Assembly (NCBI GenBank): GCA_001414345.1
Contig: LLCB01000741.1
Coordinates: 1-10,250 of the forward strand
Origin: Hymenoscyphus infarciens
Taxonomy: Eukaryota > Ascomycota > Leotiomycetes > Helotiales > Helotiaceae
Direction of reading: 5' to 3'
DNA: 10,250 bases
Positions 1 through 7,905 of this stretch are shown in pieces. The notes beneath the pieces were generated by a model, which saw only the letters and a program-made list of their open reading frames with translations, was not told the DNA's origin and searched no databases. Positions within the stretch are counted from its first letter, which is position 1, and each line of letters opens with the position of its first letter. Made by a program: the position numbers and the translations under genes.

Positions 1-1
1 T

Positions 2-1549
2 ACTATAACACTTTAAGTTATATAAGTATAAGCTAAAACTAATACTAATTCCTTATATACTTTAGAAGAAGGCTTTTTACTTTACTAAAACTACTTAGTA
101 GTATTAGATATAGATATACTAAAAATAAACCTAATTTATAAAGCTTATAATTAGATACTTTTAGCTTACTTAAGAAGAGATAAAACCTATTAGATTCTAT
201 ATTTAAAATATATCTAGTAAAATATAAAAGCTAATATTATAAAATATATATAAAACTATTATAATTATAAAAGAGTAGATGTTCCTTAAGATAAAATACT
301 TAGCTATTTATATCTACTCTTAATACTACTATATATATAGTAATATATAACTATAGATTTTAAGTCCTTTCTAGTTAATAAGTATAGTTATAATAATATA
401 TTTATAATAATAAACTACTTATCTAAATAGTCTATTTTAATACCTTATTATAAGAATATTACTTCTAAATAGATAGTAAGGTTATATATTAAATATATTC
501 TATAATACTATAAGATTCTAGAAAGTATAATATTAGATAGAGGCTCTTACTTTATTACCACGTTCTAGAGAGAGTTTACTCGAATTCTAGGTATTTAGCT
601 TTAACTCTTAACTATAAACTACACTTAAATAAATAGCTAAACTAAGATTATAAATTAATACCTTAATTAGTACTTATAGCTATATATTAATTATTATTAT
701 ACTAATTAGTCTAAGATCTTTTTAATAATAGACTATATATAGTTAGTACTACCTTATAGTACTATTAAAATATCGTCTTTTAAGTTATAGAAGAGATATA
801 TACTAAGAACCTTATTTAACTAGTAAATACTAGAACTAGCTAATATAAAAGAATAGCTATTATAAGAAGAGGCTATAATAGTTATAAAGATAATCTAAGA
901 GGTCTTAGATATTAGCTAAGTAAATATATTAAAAGCTTAATAAAAGAAGGAATAAGATATAAATAAATATAAATAAGACGTTAATTTTAGAGTAAGAGAT
1001 ATAGTCTTTATTATAATAAAGGACTAAGTAACTTAATAACTAAGTTAAAAGTTAGACTACTAGATAGTTAACCCTTTTAAGATCTTTAAAGAAGTAGGTT
1101 CTACTTTTTAATTATAACTACTAGCTTTTATTAAAGTTTACTCTATCTTCGCCTCTAAGAAGTTATATAAGGCTATAGATAATCCCTTACTAGGATAAGT
1201 AGTTATACTACCTCTACTAATTATTATAAACAAAGAAGAGGAATAGGAGGTTAAAGAAATACTAGCTAATAAGAAGAGATAGTAGTCCCTCTATTACTAA
1301 ATTAAGTAGAAAAGCTATAATAAAAACCTTAATTAGTATCTAGCTTAATAACTAATATATATACCTTAACTAGTAGAGAGGTTCTATTTAGAGAAGCTAA
1401 AAATAGCTAGTCCTTTAAAAGCTCTTCTACTATAGAAAATAGTATATAAGGCTAGAAGAGAGGATTATAGTAAGCTAGAGCTTAATACTTTTATATTAAA
1501 AGAGGATAAAGCTACTTAGTTATAAGAGGCTCTTTTAAAAGAGGGGTAG
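2..1549 (+). pseudogene. Decayed pol 3' part: integrase, GPY/F module and chromodomain
   Basis: Read in the frame starting at 2, the family pattern survives through many stops. The HHCC zinc-finger zone is at about 130-280, with Tyr at its His/Cys positions (an N-Y-Y-N-Y-K-R stretch where the family has N-C-H-N-C-K-R). The catalytic core covers about 335-800: the first Asp is kept in I-T-I-D-F-K-S, the second in L-D-R-G-S-Y-F (Asp codon 536-538), and the third acidic residue is Lys (AAG, 644-646). The GPY/F module lies at about 1070-1200 (N-P-F-K-I-F-K-E-V-G, then K-V-Y-S-I-F). The chromodomain starts near 1238 (E-V-K-E-I-L-A). The frame ends in TAG at 1547-1549, directly before the LTR, as in chromoviruses. 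No frameshift was needed over 516 codons. The damage is substitutions only, so RIP rather than deletion killed it. Confidence 0.85.
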
Positions 1550-1740
1550 TATAATAGTCCTAGTTATATATATTACTTATATAACTAGGTTAGCTTAAGG
1601 CTTTATTAAAGCTTCGCTTAATATATATAAATAAAGCTAGAGTGCCTATACTCTTCGCTTTTCTCTTTAGTTTAGTTTTCCTTAATACTAGGTACTATTC
1701 TATAAGCACTCTCTTTGTATATTTATAGAGGGCCGTTATA
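1550..1740 (+). repeat. 3' LTR of the left chromovirus copy
   Basis: The polypurine-like tract at about 1536-1546 (aaaagagggg) stands directly before the proposed LTR start, as expected for a 3' LTR. The LTR starts TATAAT and ends GTTATA. The usual TG...CA ends would become TA...TA by RIP, which fits. The 3' limit is firm because similarity with the other arm stops at 1740. The 5' limit is inferred from the purine tract and could be off by a few bases. An 11 bp perfect inverted repeat (1560-1570 with 1578-1588, 7 nt loop) lies near the start. A TATA-rich stretch at about 1620-1632 could have been the promoter box. Confidence 0.7.
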
Positions 1741-1801
1741 TAATATATAATTCTATATAAAGATATAAGTAAAATCGAGTATATAACACGTTAAGTCTTA
1801 A

Positions 1802-3259
1802 CTATATCTTATTAAAAAAGTTAAAGTCTTTATTACTAGCCTTAAGCTAATCTATCTTAATCTTATTATATACTATATAAGTATAATTATTAAAATACTT
1901 AATATTATTATAAAAAGAAACCTTCTTCTAAAGATTCTTCTATATCTCTAGATTAGCTTTATACTTATAGTTTCTAGTATTATTATTCTAATAAAGATAT
2001 ATCTTATCTAGCTTCTTTTATAGTACTTTCTACTATTATTAATATTACTTTTAAATAGAGTATATATTATAGGTCTTAATAAACTCGTTAATCTAGTAGT
2101 AGATAACGTCTATATAGATATATTATAAAGTAATTTAATTATACTTTAAACTATTAAAAAGACTCTTTTATTTAAGCACTTAAAAGTATCCTATCTACTA
2201 AGAAGTTTATTAATTAATTAGAGTACGCTACTATCGCTTAATACGCTAGTTTTTAGTAGAAGTGTTATATACTTAGGTCTTTAATATCTTTAAATTAGGC
2301 TTCTTTTTATACTATAAAAGAAGATAGTATACTACTATTAAAAGAGTCTCTATATCTTTATCTACTTATACTACTTTTAAGAAGCTATATTTATATACTA
2401 ATTAAAGGTAGTACTTTATAACTATAACCTAGGTATAGTTAGAAAGGCTAATAAAATATCTTAATATTTTATATAAGTAGACGTTAATAAATCTATATAT
2501 TTAGAAGCTATAGAAGAATAATTTATTATAGATGTTAACGCTTTATATCTAATTTAGTCCTTTAATAATAAACTACTTATAAACTCTCTTAAGAATATTC
2601 TTCCTAGCCTTAGTAGATATAGGTATTATCTACTAATTTAATCGAGTAATCTCTCTTTTACTAATAAAGAAGCTTAGCTTATAATAAAGGTAAATATATA
2701 TAGTATAATAGCTATATTAGATTATCTAACTAGATTTAAATTTATTTATAATAGTATTAATAAGAGTAGTATCTTACTTAAGTATAGAAGGTTCTATTTA
2801 ATAAAGTAAAAGCTTTTAATATATTTAAAGTCTTTAAAGCTATTAATCGAATATTAGTATACTCTTAAATTAATTAAGCATATATAGGATTTTCTTATAA
2901 GTAAAGTCTTTATACTATAACTTTATAACTAATTAAATAGCTTCTAGATTATTAATAATATTAGGAATTTTTATAAGAAAGTTCTAAGCCTTAAACTTAT
3001 ATTAAAAGGTCTTTTTACTATTAAATATTAGTATATATTTACTCTATAGTAATAGAGCAAATTTAACTTACTTTATAATTAACTCTTTAGTAGCTATTCT
3101 TTCTATTATATATATAAAAAGCTTTCCTTTTATTATATATAAATTATATAACTCCTTTCTAACTACTACCTACTTTACTAGGCTAATCGTTATAACTAAG
3201 AGTTATTTAAAAGAACTAAGAGCTATTTAAAAGAAATATAAGAGAAATAAGAGAGAAAT
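1802..3259 (+). pseudogene. Possible decayed reading frame of unknown family
   Basis: In the frame starting at 1802 stop codons are scarcer than expected for this composition: three in the first ~112 codons and about 34 in ~486 codons, all TAA or TAG. In the stretch 2221-2660 this frame has about half the stops of the + frame one base earlier (about 11 against 22, hand count). RIP turns Gln and Trp codons into TAA/TAG, so the pattern fits an old coding strand on +. Residues are dominated by Leu, Ile, Tyr, Asn and Ser, as RIP would produce, and I recognise no catalytic motif. It could be the remains of a transposon protein. It could also be a compositional accident, so confidence is low. Limits are approximate. 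Confidence 0.3.
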
Positions 3260-3275
3260 ATAAGAGAAATATAAT
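3196..3275. repeat. Two 20 bp tandem copies followed by a purine-rich run
   Basis: Positions 3196-3215 and 3216-3235 are tandem 20 bp copies differing by one T/C transition. They are followed by a purine-rich stretch of AGAGAAATA-type repeats to about 3275. A small local duplication with no visible function. Confidence 0.7.
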
Positions 3276-3629
3276 TTAGATATAAAGTTAATTAATTTAA
3301 ATAGATATATAATTATTTTTAAAATTATAATAGAGTAGAGTTCTAGTTATATTAGAGTTATATAACACGATTTTTAGAAAGCAAAGGAAACTTATTAATA
3401 ACCTTACTTATTATAAAGCTATTTTAGAGTATTATAATAATATCTAGTTAAATACTTTTTATAAAAGAAAGTATTTATTTATATCTAATTAGCTCTTATT
3501 TTTAATTTAAAATAAAAGAAAGAAAAGATAAGTAAAATATTAACATTATTATATTAAAAGAAGAAAACTCTATTTTAAATAAATTCTAATTAAAATTAAA
3601 GCTTAATACTAGTATATAGAAGGCTTAAA

Positions 3630-4715
3630 TTACTTAGGAGTATAAGATAACCTCTTTCTTATACCTCTATAATTAACCTCTAGCTTACTCTTTACTACTT
3701 TATCTTTTACTATCTTATTCTTTACTACTAGTAATATCTCTTCTAAGGCCTCGAATTTAACTAGCTTATCCTCTTCTACTAAAGGCTTTAATTTAGTCTT
3801 CTTAATAAGTAATTTAGCCTTAGAATTTAATAAGTTTAAATCTAAAGACAAAGACGATAATTAAGCTAACCTTTTACTAGTAGATATCTTATAAATTACT
3901 AGTAATAATAATAACGCTTTCTTACTTTTTTTTAGCTTTAGTTTCTCTTCTTTAATAAATAATAACTCCTTCTTATAAATTACTAGAAAGAATATATATA
4001 TTACTTATTTAGGCTTATATATACTCTTAAAATTAGCTACTATTATACTATCCTTTATATCTACTTCTTTAAAGACGTAGATCGCTATAGGCTAAGTACT
4101 ACTTATTAAGATCTCGAATTTAGCCTTTCTACTATTAAACTCCTCTTATAATACCTTCTAATATACTTTATTATACTTAGTATATATGTCTAATAAAGTA
4201 ATAAGTTTTTATAAAAACTTATTAACCTAGTCTCTAATACTAATTAATACCTCTTTCTTAAATTAATAAGTCGCTATAGTATCTATAAAAGCAGCCTTTT
4301 TTAGAGGATACTTATATAACTATATAGAAATAGTTTAGTAGAAGATAGCTTTCTTTTAATAGTAAAGATTAAGACTAAAGTCGTCTTTTCTTTTAAGTTA
4401 ATCCTTTATAGCTTTATCCTTCTTTCTAGCCTTATTTCTTAGCTTAATAGCTTTCTTAGTATAATCTCTAAACTTTAACAAATTAGTAATAGAAGAGTTA
4501 TTACTATCGTAATCTCGTTAGTGCTTATTATTAAAGAAGGAGAGTAATTTAATCGCTTTCTTACTTTTAAAGATACTCTTAAATTTTATAATAGGTTCCT
4601 TCTAAATTTAAGGCTTTTAGAGCTTAGCTTAAGATATAGTAGTATTTTAGTTATAACTACATTTACTATAAAAGATACTACTAATAGACTTTCTATAAGT
4701 AAGGTAAAAAGGTAT
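3630..4715 (-). pseudogene. Decayed lysine-rich reading frame of unknown family
   Basis: On the - strand a single frame runs 362 codons from 4715 to the TAA at 3632-3630 with no frameshift. It has about 18 internal stops, all TAA/TAG, clustered in the first two thirds. The last 73 codons (from 3851) are still fully open. Conceptual residues are rich in Lys with Glu, Asp and Arg, for example R-N-K-A-R-K-K-D-K-A about 90 codons in and K-F-E-A-L-E-E-I-L near the end. This suggests a basic, partly helical protein. The first codon is ATA, which RIP could have made from ATG; that start is inferred. A soluble charged protein spread over one unbroken frame is unlikely by chance in such AT-rich DNA. 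I do not recognise the family; it could be an accessory protein of a mobile element or a duplicated host gene. Confidence 0.45.
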
Positions 4716-4726
4716 AGTAGTAATAG

Positions 4727-4752
4727 TATATAAAAGAGATATATAAAAGAGA
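4727..4752. repeat. Perfect 13 bp tandem duplication
   Basis: The 13-mer TATATAAAAGAGA occurs twice in a row at 4727-4739 and 4740-4752, just upstream of the decayed - strand frame. It may be chance or a remnant of promoter-region repeats. Confidence 0.6.
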
Positions 4753-5067
4753 ATTATAAATCTACGAGTATATAAAAGTAGTAGTAAGAGGATAATAGTA
4801 GAATCTAGAGTATAAGGCGTATAAGAGTAAAGACCTTAAATTATACCTTTTCGATAACTATAACTTTTATAATAATTAAGTATATATAATTTTAGTATAA
4901 TTAAATAGCCTTAATATATAATTCTCTTAACTTCGAAGTATAATTAAGTATAAAAGGTAGTAGTAGAGTACTTTAAATTATTATATATTTAAGCGCTAAT
5001 ACGCTAAAAAGTCGATTTTCTAAAATGTCCGAGAGGGTCGCTAACAGCCACCATAGGAGAGACCCTA

Positions 5068-5308
5068 GCCTCTAAGGGTCGGAAAAAAGGGGCCGATTTT
5101 GAAACCCGTGCACCAGCCCCTCTGAAGACTAACCAACCCCTAAAAGACGTCGTAAAATTATGAAAAAAATCTAGAGTTGTTCTCCTAACTCTAATTAATG
5201 GATGATCTAAGTTTCATAGCCTTGTATCTATAACTCGTTGTAGTTCATATAATCTTGTGGCTTTGACGAAGGTGTCAAAATCGGCACCTTTTTTCCGACT
5301 TAGAGGGG
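5068..5308. mobile_element. MITE-like element with long terminal inverted repeats
   Basis: Left end 5068-5107 and right end 5271-5308 are inverted copies. Both contain CCTCTAAG, TCGGAAAAAAGG and GCCGATTTTGA in the same order, with only a 2 bp gap and a few mismatches. The repeats are 38-40 bp and the interior is about 163 bp with no coding capacity. A TA dinucleotide lies directly outside each end (5066-5067 and 5309-5310), which would suit a TA target duplication of Tc1/mariner-type elements. It is unmutated by RIP although it looks repetitive; it may be below the size RIP detects. Family assignment is inference. It could instead be a structured non-coding sequence. Confidence 0.5.
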
Positions 5309-5622
5309 TATTCCTGAACTTGACAATTGTTTCGTAATCATGGAGCTTGGTTACTACCATCCTCCTTCAGGGTTGTACCAGCTTGTGATTGGAATCATTT
5401 AATCAGCTCTATCGTGAACATCCATTGATTCTTCAAAGTGGAAACCCAATAGCACCAAACTAGTACAGATATGTCACCTCTTTTTATCAAATATGACTCT
5501 CAGATATCTCACTATCTTCCAACTGTCTTGCATGTCTAGAAGATATCACATTATGATCCTTGTTGTTGCAAAATTGGGGTTGTGTGCGCGTCATGCGTCA
5601 ACCTGGAAGAGCGGGCATACAC

Positions 5623-5696
5623 CCGTAGATATCGGTACAGAGATCTACGGTGGGGGAGCATCATGCTCCACCTGGTGTATAGAAACGGCCGTAGAT
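5623..5696. repeat. Cluster of short inverted repeats
   Basis: The 8-mer CCGTAGAT (5623-5630) is matched by its complement ATCTACGG at 5643-5650 and recurs directly at 5689-5696. Between these lies a perfect palindrome, GGAGCAT-C-ATGCTCC (5655-5669). Two adjacent hairpins can form, and the third copy offers an alternative pairing. It lies about 200-270 bp before the start codon and could be a protein-binding site or a remnant of a palindromic insertion. Function unknown. Confidence 0.55.
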
Positions 5697-5814
5697 GCTT
5701 ATGCAACCAATTGAAGGCTGGTATCGAGCAAGGAGGTGCAGGTCATATGTGTGGTATTTAGAATACTCCAAAGCCAAAGCATGCAACAATCGTACCCCAC
5801 TCCGAGTTTGAATT

Positions 5815-5892
5815 GTTGACTTAAAAAGAAGCACTCGGGATCATTCTCTCGTCTTCAAATACCTTAAACATCTCCAAGATAAAAAAATCAAA
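5815..5892 (+). promoter_or_regulatory. Probable 5' leader of the dioxygenase gene
   Basis: A pyrimidine-rich stretch (CATTCTCTCGTCTTC, about 5842-5856) followed by an A-rich leader directly precedes the ATG. The start context is CAAAATGCC with A at -3, a good fungal initiation context. CT-rich tracts close to transcription starts are common in filamentous fungi, which is the only basis for this call. Confidence 0.35.
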
Positions 5893-7139
5893 ATGCCTTC
5901 TGCAATCCCCACTACTACCATTCCAAAGTTTGTTCCTTGTCCTCCTACCAAGGAAAAGTTAGATTATGTTGATCTAGTCAATCTCGACTTATCCAAATTT
6001 GATGACCCAGTCACAAGAAAGGAATTGGCCAAAGAGCTCTTGGATGGTGTTACTAAACGTAAGTGAAATATCTCTCCGGCTCTCGCTTGGATCCTCGAAG
6101 TGTAAAATTGACCTTTTGGCAGATGGTTTTCTCACAATCTCCAACCATGGAATTTCACAAGCTCTATACGAGTCACAAGTCAGCCTTGCTCATGCAGTGA
6201 TGACACTTCCTCCGGAAGAAAAGGCTCCATACGAAGCGACGCCAGAAGAAGATGCGAAAGGAAGATACGTTGGGTATGCTAAAAGTTCCATGACCGGAAG
6301 CCATGTCAAAACAAAAAGCTAACCAGCATCATAGTTTCAAGCCTGCAGGCCAGCTTGGAATCAAAGGAGGGTTCCACAAGACACTAGACCATTACAACAT
6401 TTTGACATACGACCCCGAAAACCACGAACACCCCGAAATTCTTCGACCACACATGGGCGAAGTCAACGAACTTATCACCTTCATCAGAGCCAACATTCTC
6501 CGTAAACTCCTCGCACTCATCGCCATTATTTTAGAAGTCGACGAAGAGAGCATTGCATCTTCTCATGCTTTTGGAAAGGAGAGCACCGAGTACCTCCGCT
6601 ATATGATTTACAATCCCCGAACTGTGGATGACAACAAAACATACAGAGACTTGTATCTGGCTGGTCACACCGATTGGGGTAGTTTCACGTTCCTCTTCTC
6701 CCAACCAATCTCTGCCTTGCAAATTCTCGCATCAAATGGCGAGTGGCAATGGGTTCAATATTTACCACAATCTCTGGTCGTCAATGTGGGAGAAGCTTTG
6801 GAGCTCCTGACTGGTGGGCTTTTCAAGGCAACCATCCATCGAGTTGTCAAGCCACCTGCGGACCAGGAGAGAGAGAAGAGAATTGGTGTGATTTATTTTG
6901 CTCGCCCCATCGACAGACAAAGACTTGAACCATTTGACAGCCCACTGTTGAAGCGATTGGGAATTGATAAGCCGTTGGACGAGACGGTGTACGATATGGG
7001 GGATTATTTGAATGCGCGAAAGCACGGATACAAGAGATTGGACTTTGATCATGATCGCCCAAGACAGGATGGGTATCATGCTGACCCCTTCCATGGAAAA
7101 TACACCGACCCGGAAGGTTTCAGGGCTCTTGGGGTTTAA
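5893..7139 (+). CDS. 2-oxoglutarate/Fe(II)-dependent dioxygenase, isopenicillin N synthase-like family
   Basis: Three exons (5893-6058, 6123-6273, 6335-7139) join to 1122 nt, 373 residues, a normal length for this family. The N-terminal DIOX_N-type part (about residues 24-110) holds D-Y-V-D-L-V-N-L near 24-31 and the conserved G-F-L-T-I-S-N-H-G-I at 57-66. The jelly-roll core follows (about 190-300). The Fe(II) ligands are visible as His217-Thr-Asp219 (G-H-T-D-W-G-S) and His274 (T-I-H-R-V-V), 57 residues apart. The co-substrate region has Tyr195 in R-Y-M-I-Y-N-P-R and Arg288 in R-I-G, where many members have R-x-S. No signal peptide or membrane segment is evident, so it is probably cytosolic. 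Such enzymes use O2 and 2-oxoglutarate to hydroxylate, desaturate or cyclise small molecules; the substrate here is unknown. Both splice junctions restore family-typical sequence without a stop. It is free of RIP damage between dead transposons, with no partner gene in view. Exact substrate class uncertain, family assignment strong. Confidence 0.92.
6059..6122 (+). other. Intron 1 of the dioxygenase gene
   Basis: 64 bp with donor GTAAGT and acceptor CAG. It contains in-frame stops if unspliced. Splicing joins T-K to H-G-F-L-T-I-S-N-H-G, the conserved motif of the family. A weak branch-like TTGAC lies about 12 bases before the acceptor. Confidence 0.9.
6274..6334 (+). other. Intron 2 of the dioxygenase gene
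   Basis: 61 bp with donor GTATGC, acceptor TAG and a consensus branch site CTAAC at 6319-6323, 11 bases before the acceptor. Splicing joins R-Y-V-G to F-K-P-A-G-Q, which matches the conserved Y-V-G-F run of these enzymes. If kept, it gives a 107-codon frame ending at a TAA inside the branch site. Confidence 0.9.
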
Positions 7140-7740
7140 ATTTGATTCAGCTGAATGAACCGGGATATATTGAACTTAACACTTGCCAATTCTATCGTTT
7201 AAAGTTTTGAACCACCTGTATTGTATGCTGCATCGGTGCCTCGGCGATCCGACTTCCCCCACTGCAGAGAATCGGTATGTCGGTTTTCCAGAACAGTAAA
7301 ACCAACTTGCCCAACGAAAGGCTGTGATTAGGAGGAACCATATCATTCACGTCTGTTCTAAGTCTGATTTAGCCAAAGACGCATAGTCGTAGTCGTTGGC
7401 GGATAGGCTAAACGTCCCGGAGAGAATAAGAGGCTCCCAAACGACACGCTCCCAGGCTGACGATGTCCCGATATATCGCTTGTTCCAGAATCCAGCCTCC
7501 AAAAGAAGTGCCAAAAAGAACAGAAACGCTGGGTTGATTTCGAAAATTGCTCACCTGGTTTTAGGTGACGATTCGTCTACAGAAAAAAGAACCGACCAAT
7601 AATATTCCGAACAACCGAGTTGAAAGCCGTTGGCGATGCTATTCAAATAATCGCTCTCCTAATTGGTGGAAGCATAACACTTATTGTTCCTAACTGTTGG
7701 TTTGCCCCCCTTCCTCTTATCTTTTTCCACATGAAGTTAA
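7140..7740. other. 3' flank of the dioxygenase, no gene seen
   Basis: About 600 bp of normal composition. The first 100-200 bases probably hold the 3' UTR, but there is no clear AATAAA signal. Two short open frames (7396-7602 and 7620-7820) begin with TTG rather than ATG and show no family motif; the second includes a hydrophobic run of about 25 residues. They could be scraps of a former gene. A small hairpin, TCACCT with AGGTGA, lies at about 7550-7567. Confidence 0.5.
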
Positions 7741-7870
7741 CTAAGGGCCTGTTTGGCTCGTGCATATCTAGGATATGCACCACCAAAAAACATAAGGTAA
7801 TATATATATATATATACTAATTCGATATATGCACCAGTGTTTGGCATGCATGTTTAAAAGTGATGTAAAT
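7740..7870. repeat. Hairpin, TA run and short direct repeats at the island edge
   Basis: A perfect hairpin GTGCATATC-TAG-GATATGCAC lies at 7760-7780. A 16-base TA run follows at 7801-7816. TGTTTGGC occurs at about 7750-7757 and again at about 7838-7845, and ATATGCACCA also occurs twice. GGGCCTGTTTGG at about 7745 resembles the ends of some class II transposons, but I could not find a matching inverted end, so a small decayed MITE is only a suggestion. Confidence 0.4.
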
Positions 7871-7905
7871 CCCTCGTTTAACCTAGTATATCTTGGTATA
7901 TATAT

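Larger units (their letters stand above)
1..1740 (+). mobile_element. RIP-inactivated Ty3/gypsy chromovirus, 3' part (left inverted-repeat arm)
   Basis: Seen: one reading frame (codons starting at position 2, 5, 8 and so on) carries a decayed integrase, GPY/F module and chromodomain, then a purine-rich tract and a 191 bp LTR ending at 1740. The element enters from the left edge, so protease, reverse transcriptase, RNase H, primer-binding site and 5' LTR are not in view. CpA and TpG are nearly absent and TpA is very common, as RIP produces. The same 1740 bp occurs in reverse complement at 8511-10250. The domain order integrase then chromodomain next to the 3' LTR is that of fungal chromoviruses (Metaviridae). 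The copy is dead: many TAA/TAG codons stand where Gln or Trp codons are expected. Confidence 0.9.
1741..5020. other. RIP-mutated AT-rich tract without an intact gene
   Basis: About 3.3 kb with the same signature as the retroelement arms: very AT-rich, very few CpA or TpG, many TpA. It is not homologous to the retroelement arms. RIP acts on duplicated DNA, so this tract was probably repeated sequence or lies within spreading distance of it. It carries two decayed frames (listed separately) that point towards each other, and small direct repeats. I saw no terminal inverted repeats or LTR pair that would bound it as a single element. A slight break in character near 3355-3400, where a few CpA sites remain, may be a junction between two insertions. 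The change to normal composition is abrupt at about 5020. Confidence 0.7.
5309..5892. other. Upstream non-coding region of the dioxygenase gene
   Basis: 584 bp of normal composition between the MITE-like element and the dioxygenase start. It holds a 73-codon ATG-started frame at 5493-5714 that resembles no protein I know and overlaps strong hairpins, so I do not call it a gene. It must contain the dioxygenase promoter, but I see no convincing TATA box. Confidence 0.6.

Noticed and set aside
1779..3368. TATAACACG-type direct repeats at about 1783 and 3361 as possible ends of an element
   Set aside because: The shared core is short, similar strings also occur at 3-10 and near 8884, and flanks do not match.
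1..5020. Low-GC bacterial, plasmid or mitochondrial origin of the AT-rich tracts
   Set aside because: CpA/TpG loss with CpT, CpC and CpG kept, transition-only differences and a decayed chromovirus fit RIP. A mitochondrial or bacterial source would not give these and would show intact genes.
5034..5080. AGGGTC/GACCCT/AGGGTC series next to the MITE-like element
   Set aside because: Only 6 bp each; too short to separate from chance, and partly within the element's own terminal repeat.
5493..5714. 73-codon ATG-started frame upstream of the dioxygenase
   Set aside because: No recognisable domain, no convincing signal peptide, and it overlaps a cluster of strong inverted repeats that shapes its sequence. 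Length is within chance for this composition.
6531..7094. Open frames on the - strand and in other + frames within the dioxygenase
   Set aside because: They are shadows of exon 3, whose frame carries all the conserved catalytic motifs.
7550..7567. Hairpin with a T-run loop as a terminator
   Set aside because: Intrinsic terminators are a bacterial feature; the host is a eukaryote, and the stem is only 6 bp.
7396..7820. Two short + strand frames after the dioxygenase
   Set aside because: Both need a TTG start, which a fungal nuclear gene would not use, and neither shows family features. The second ends in the TA run.
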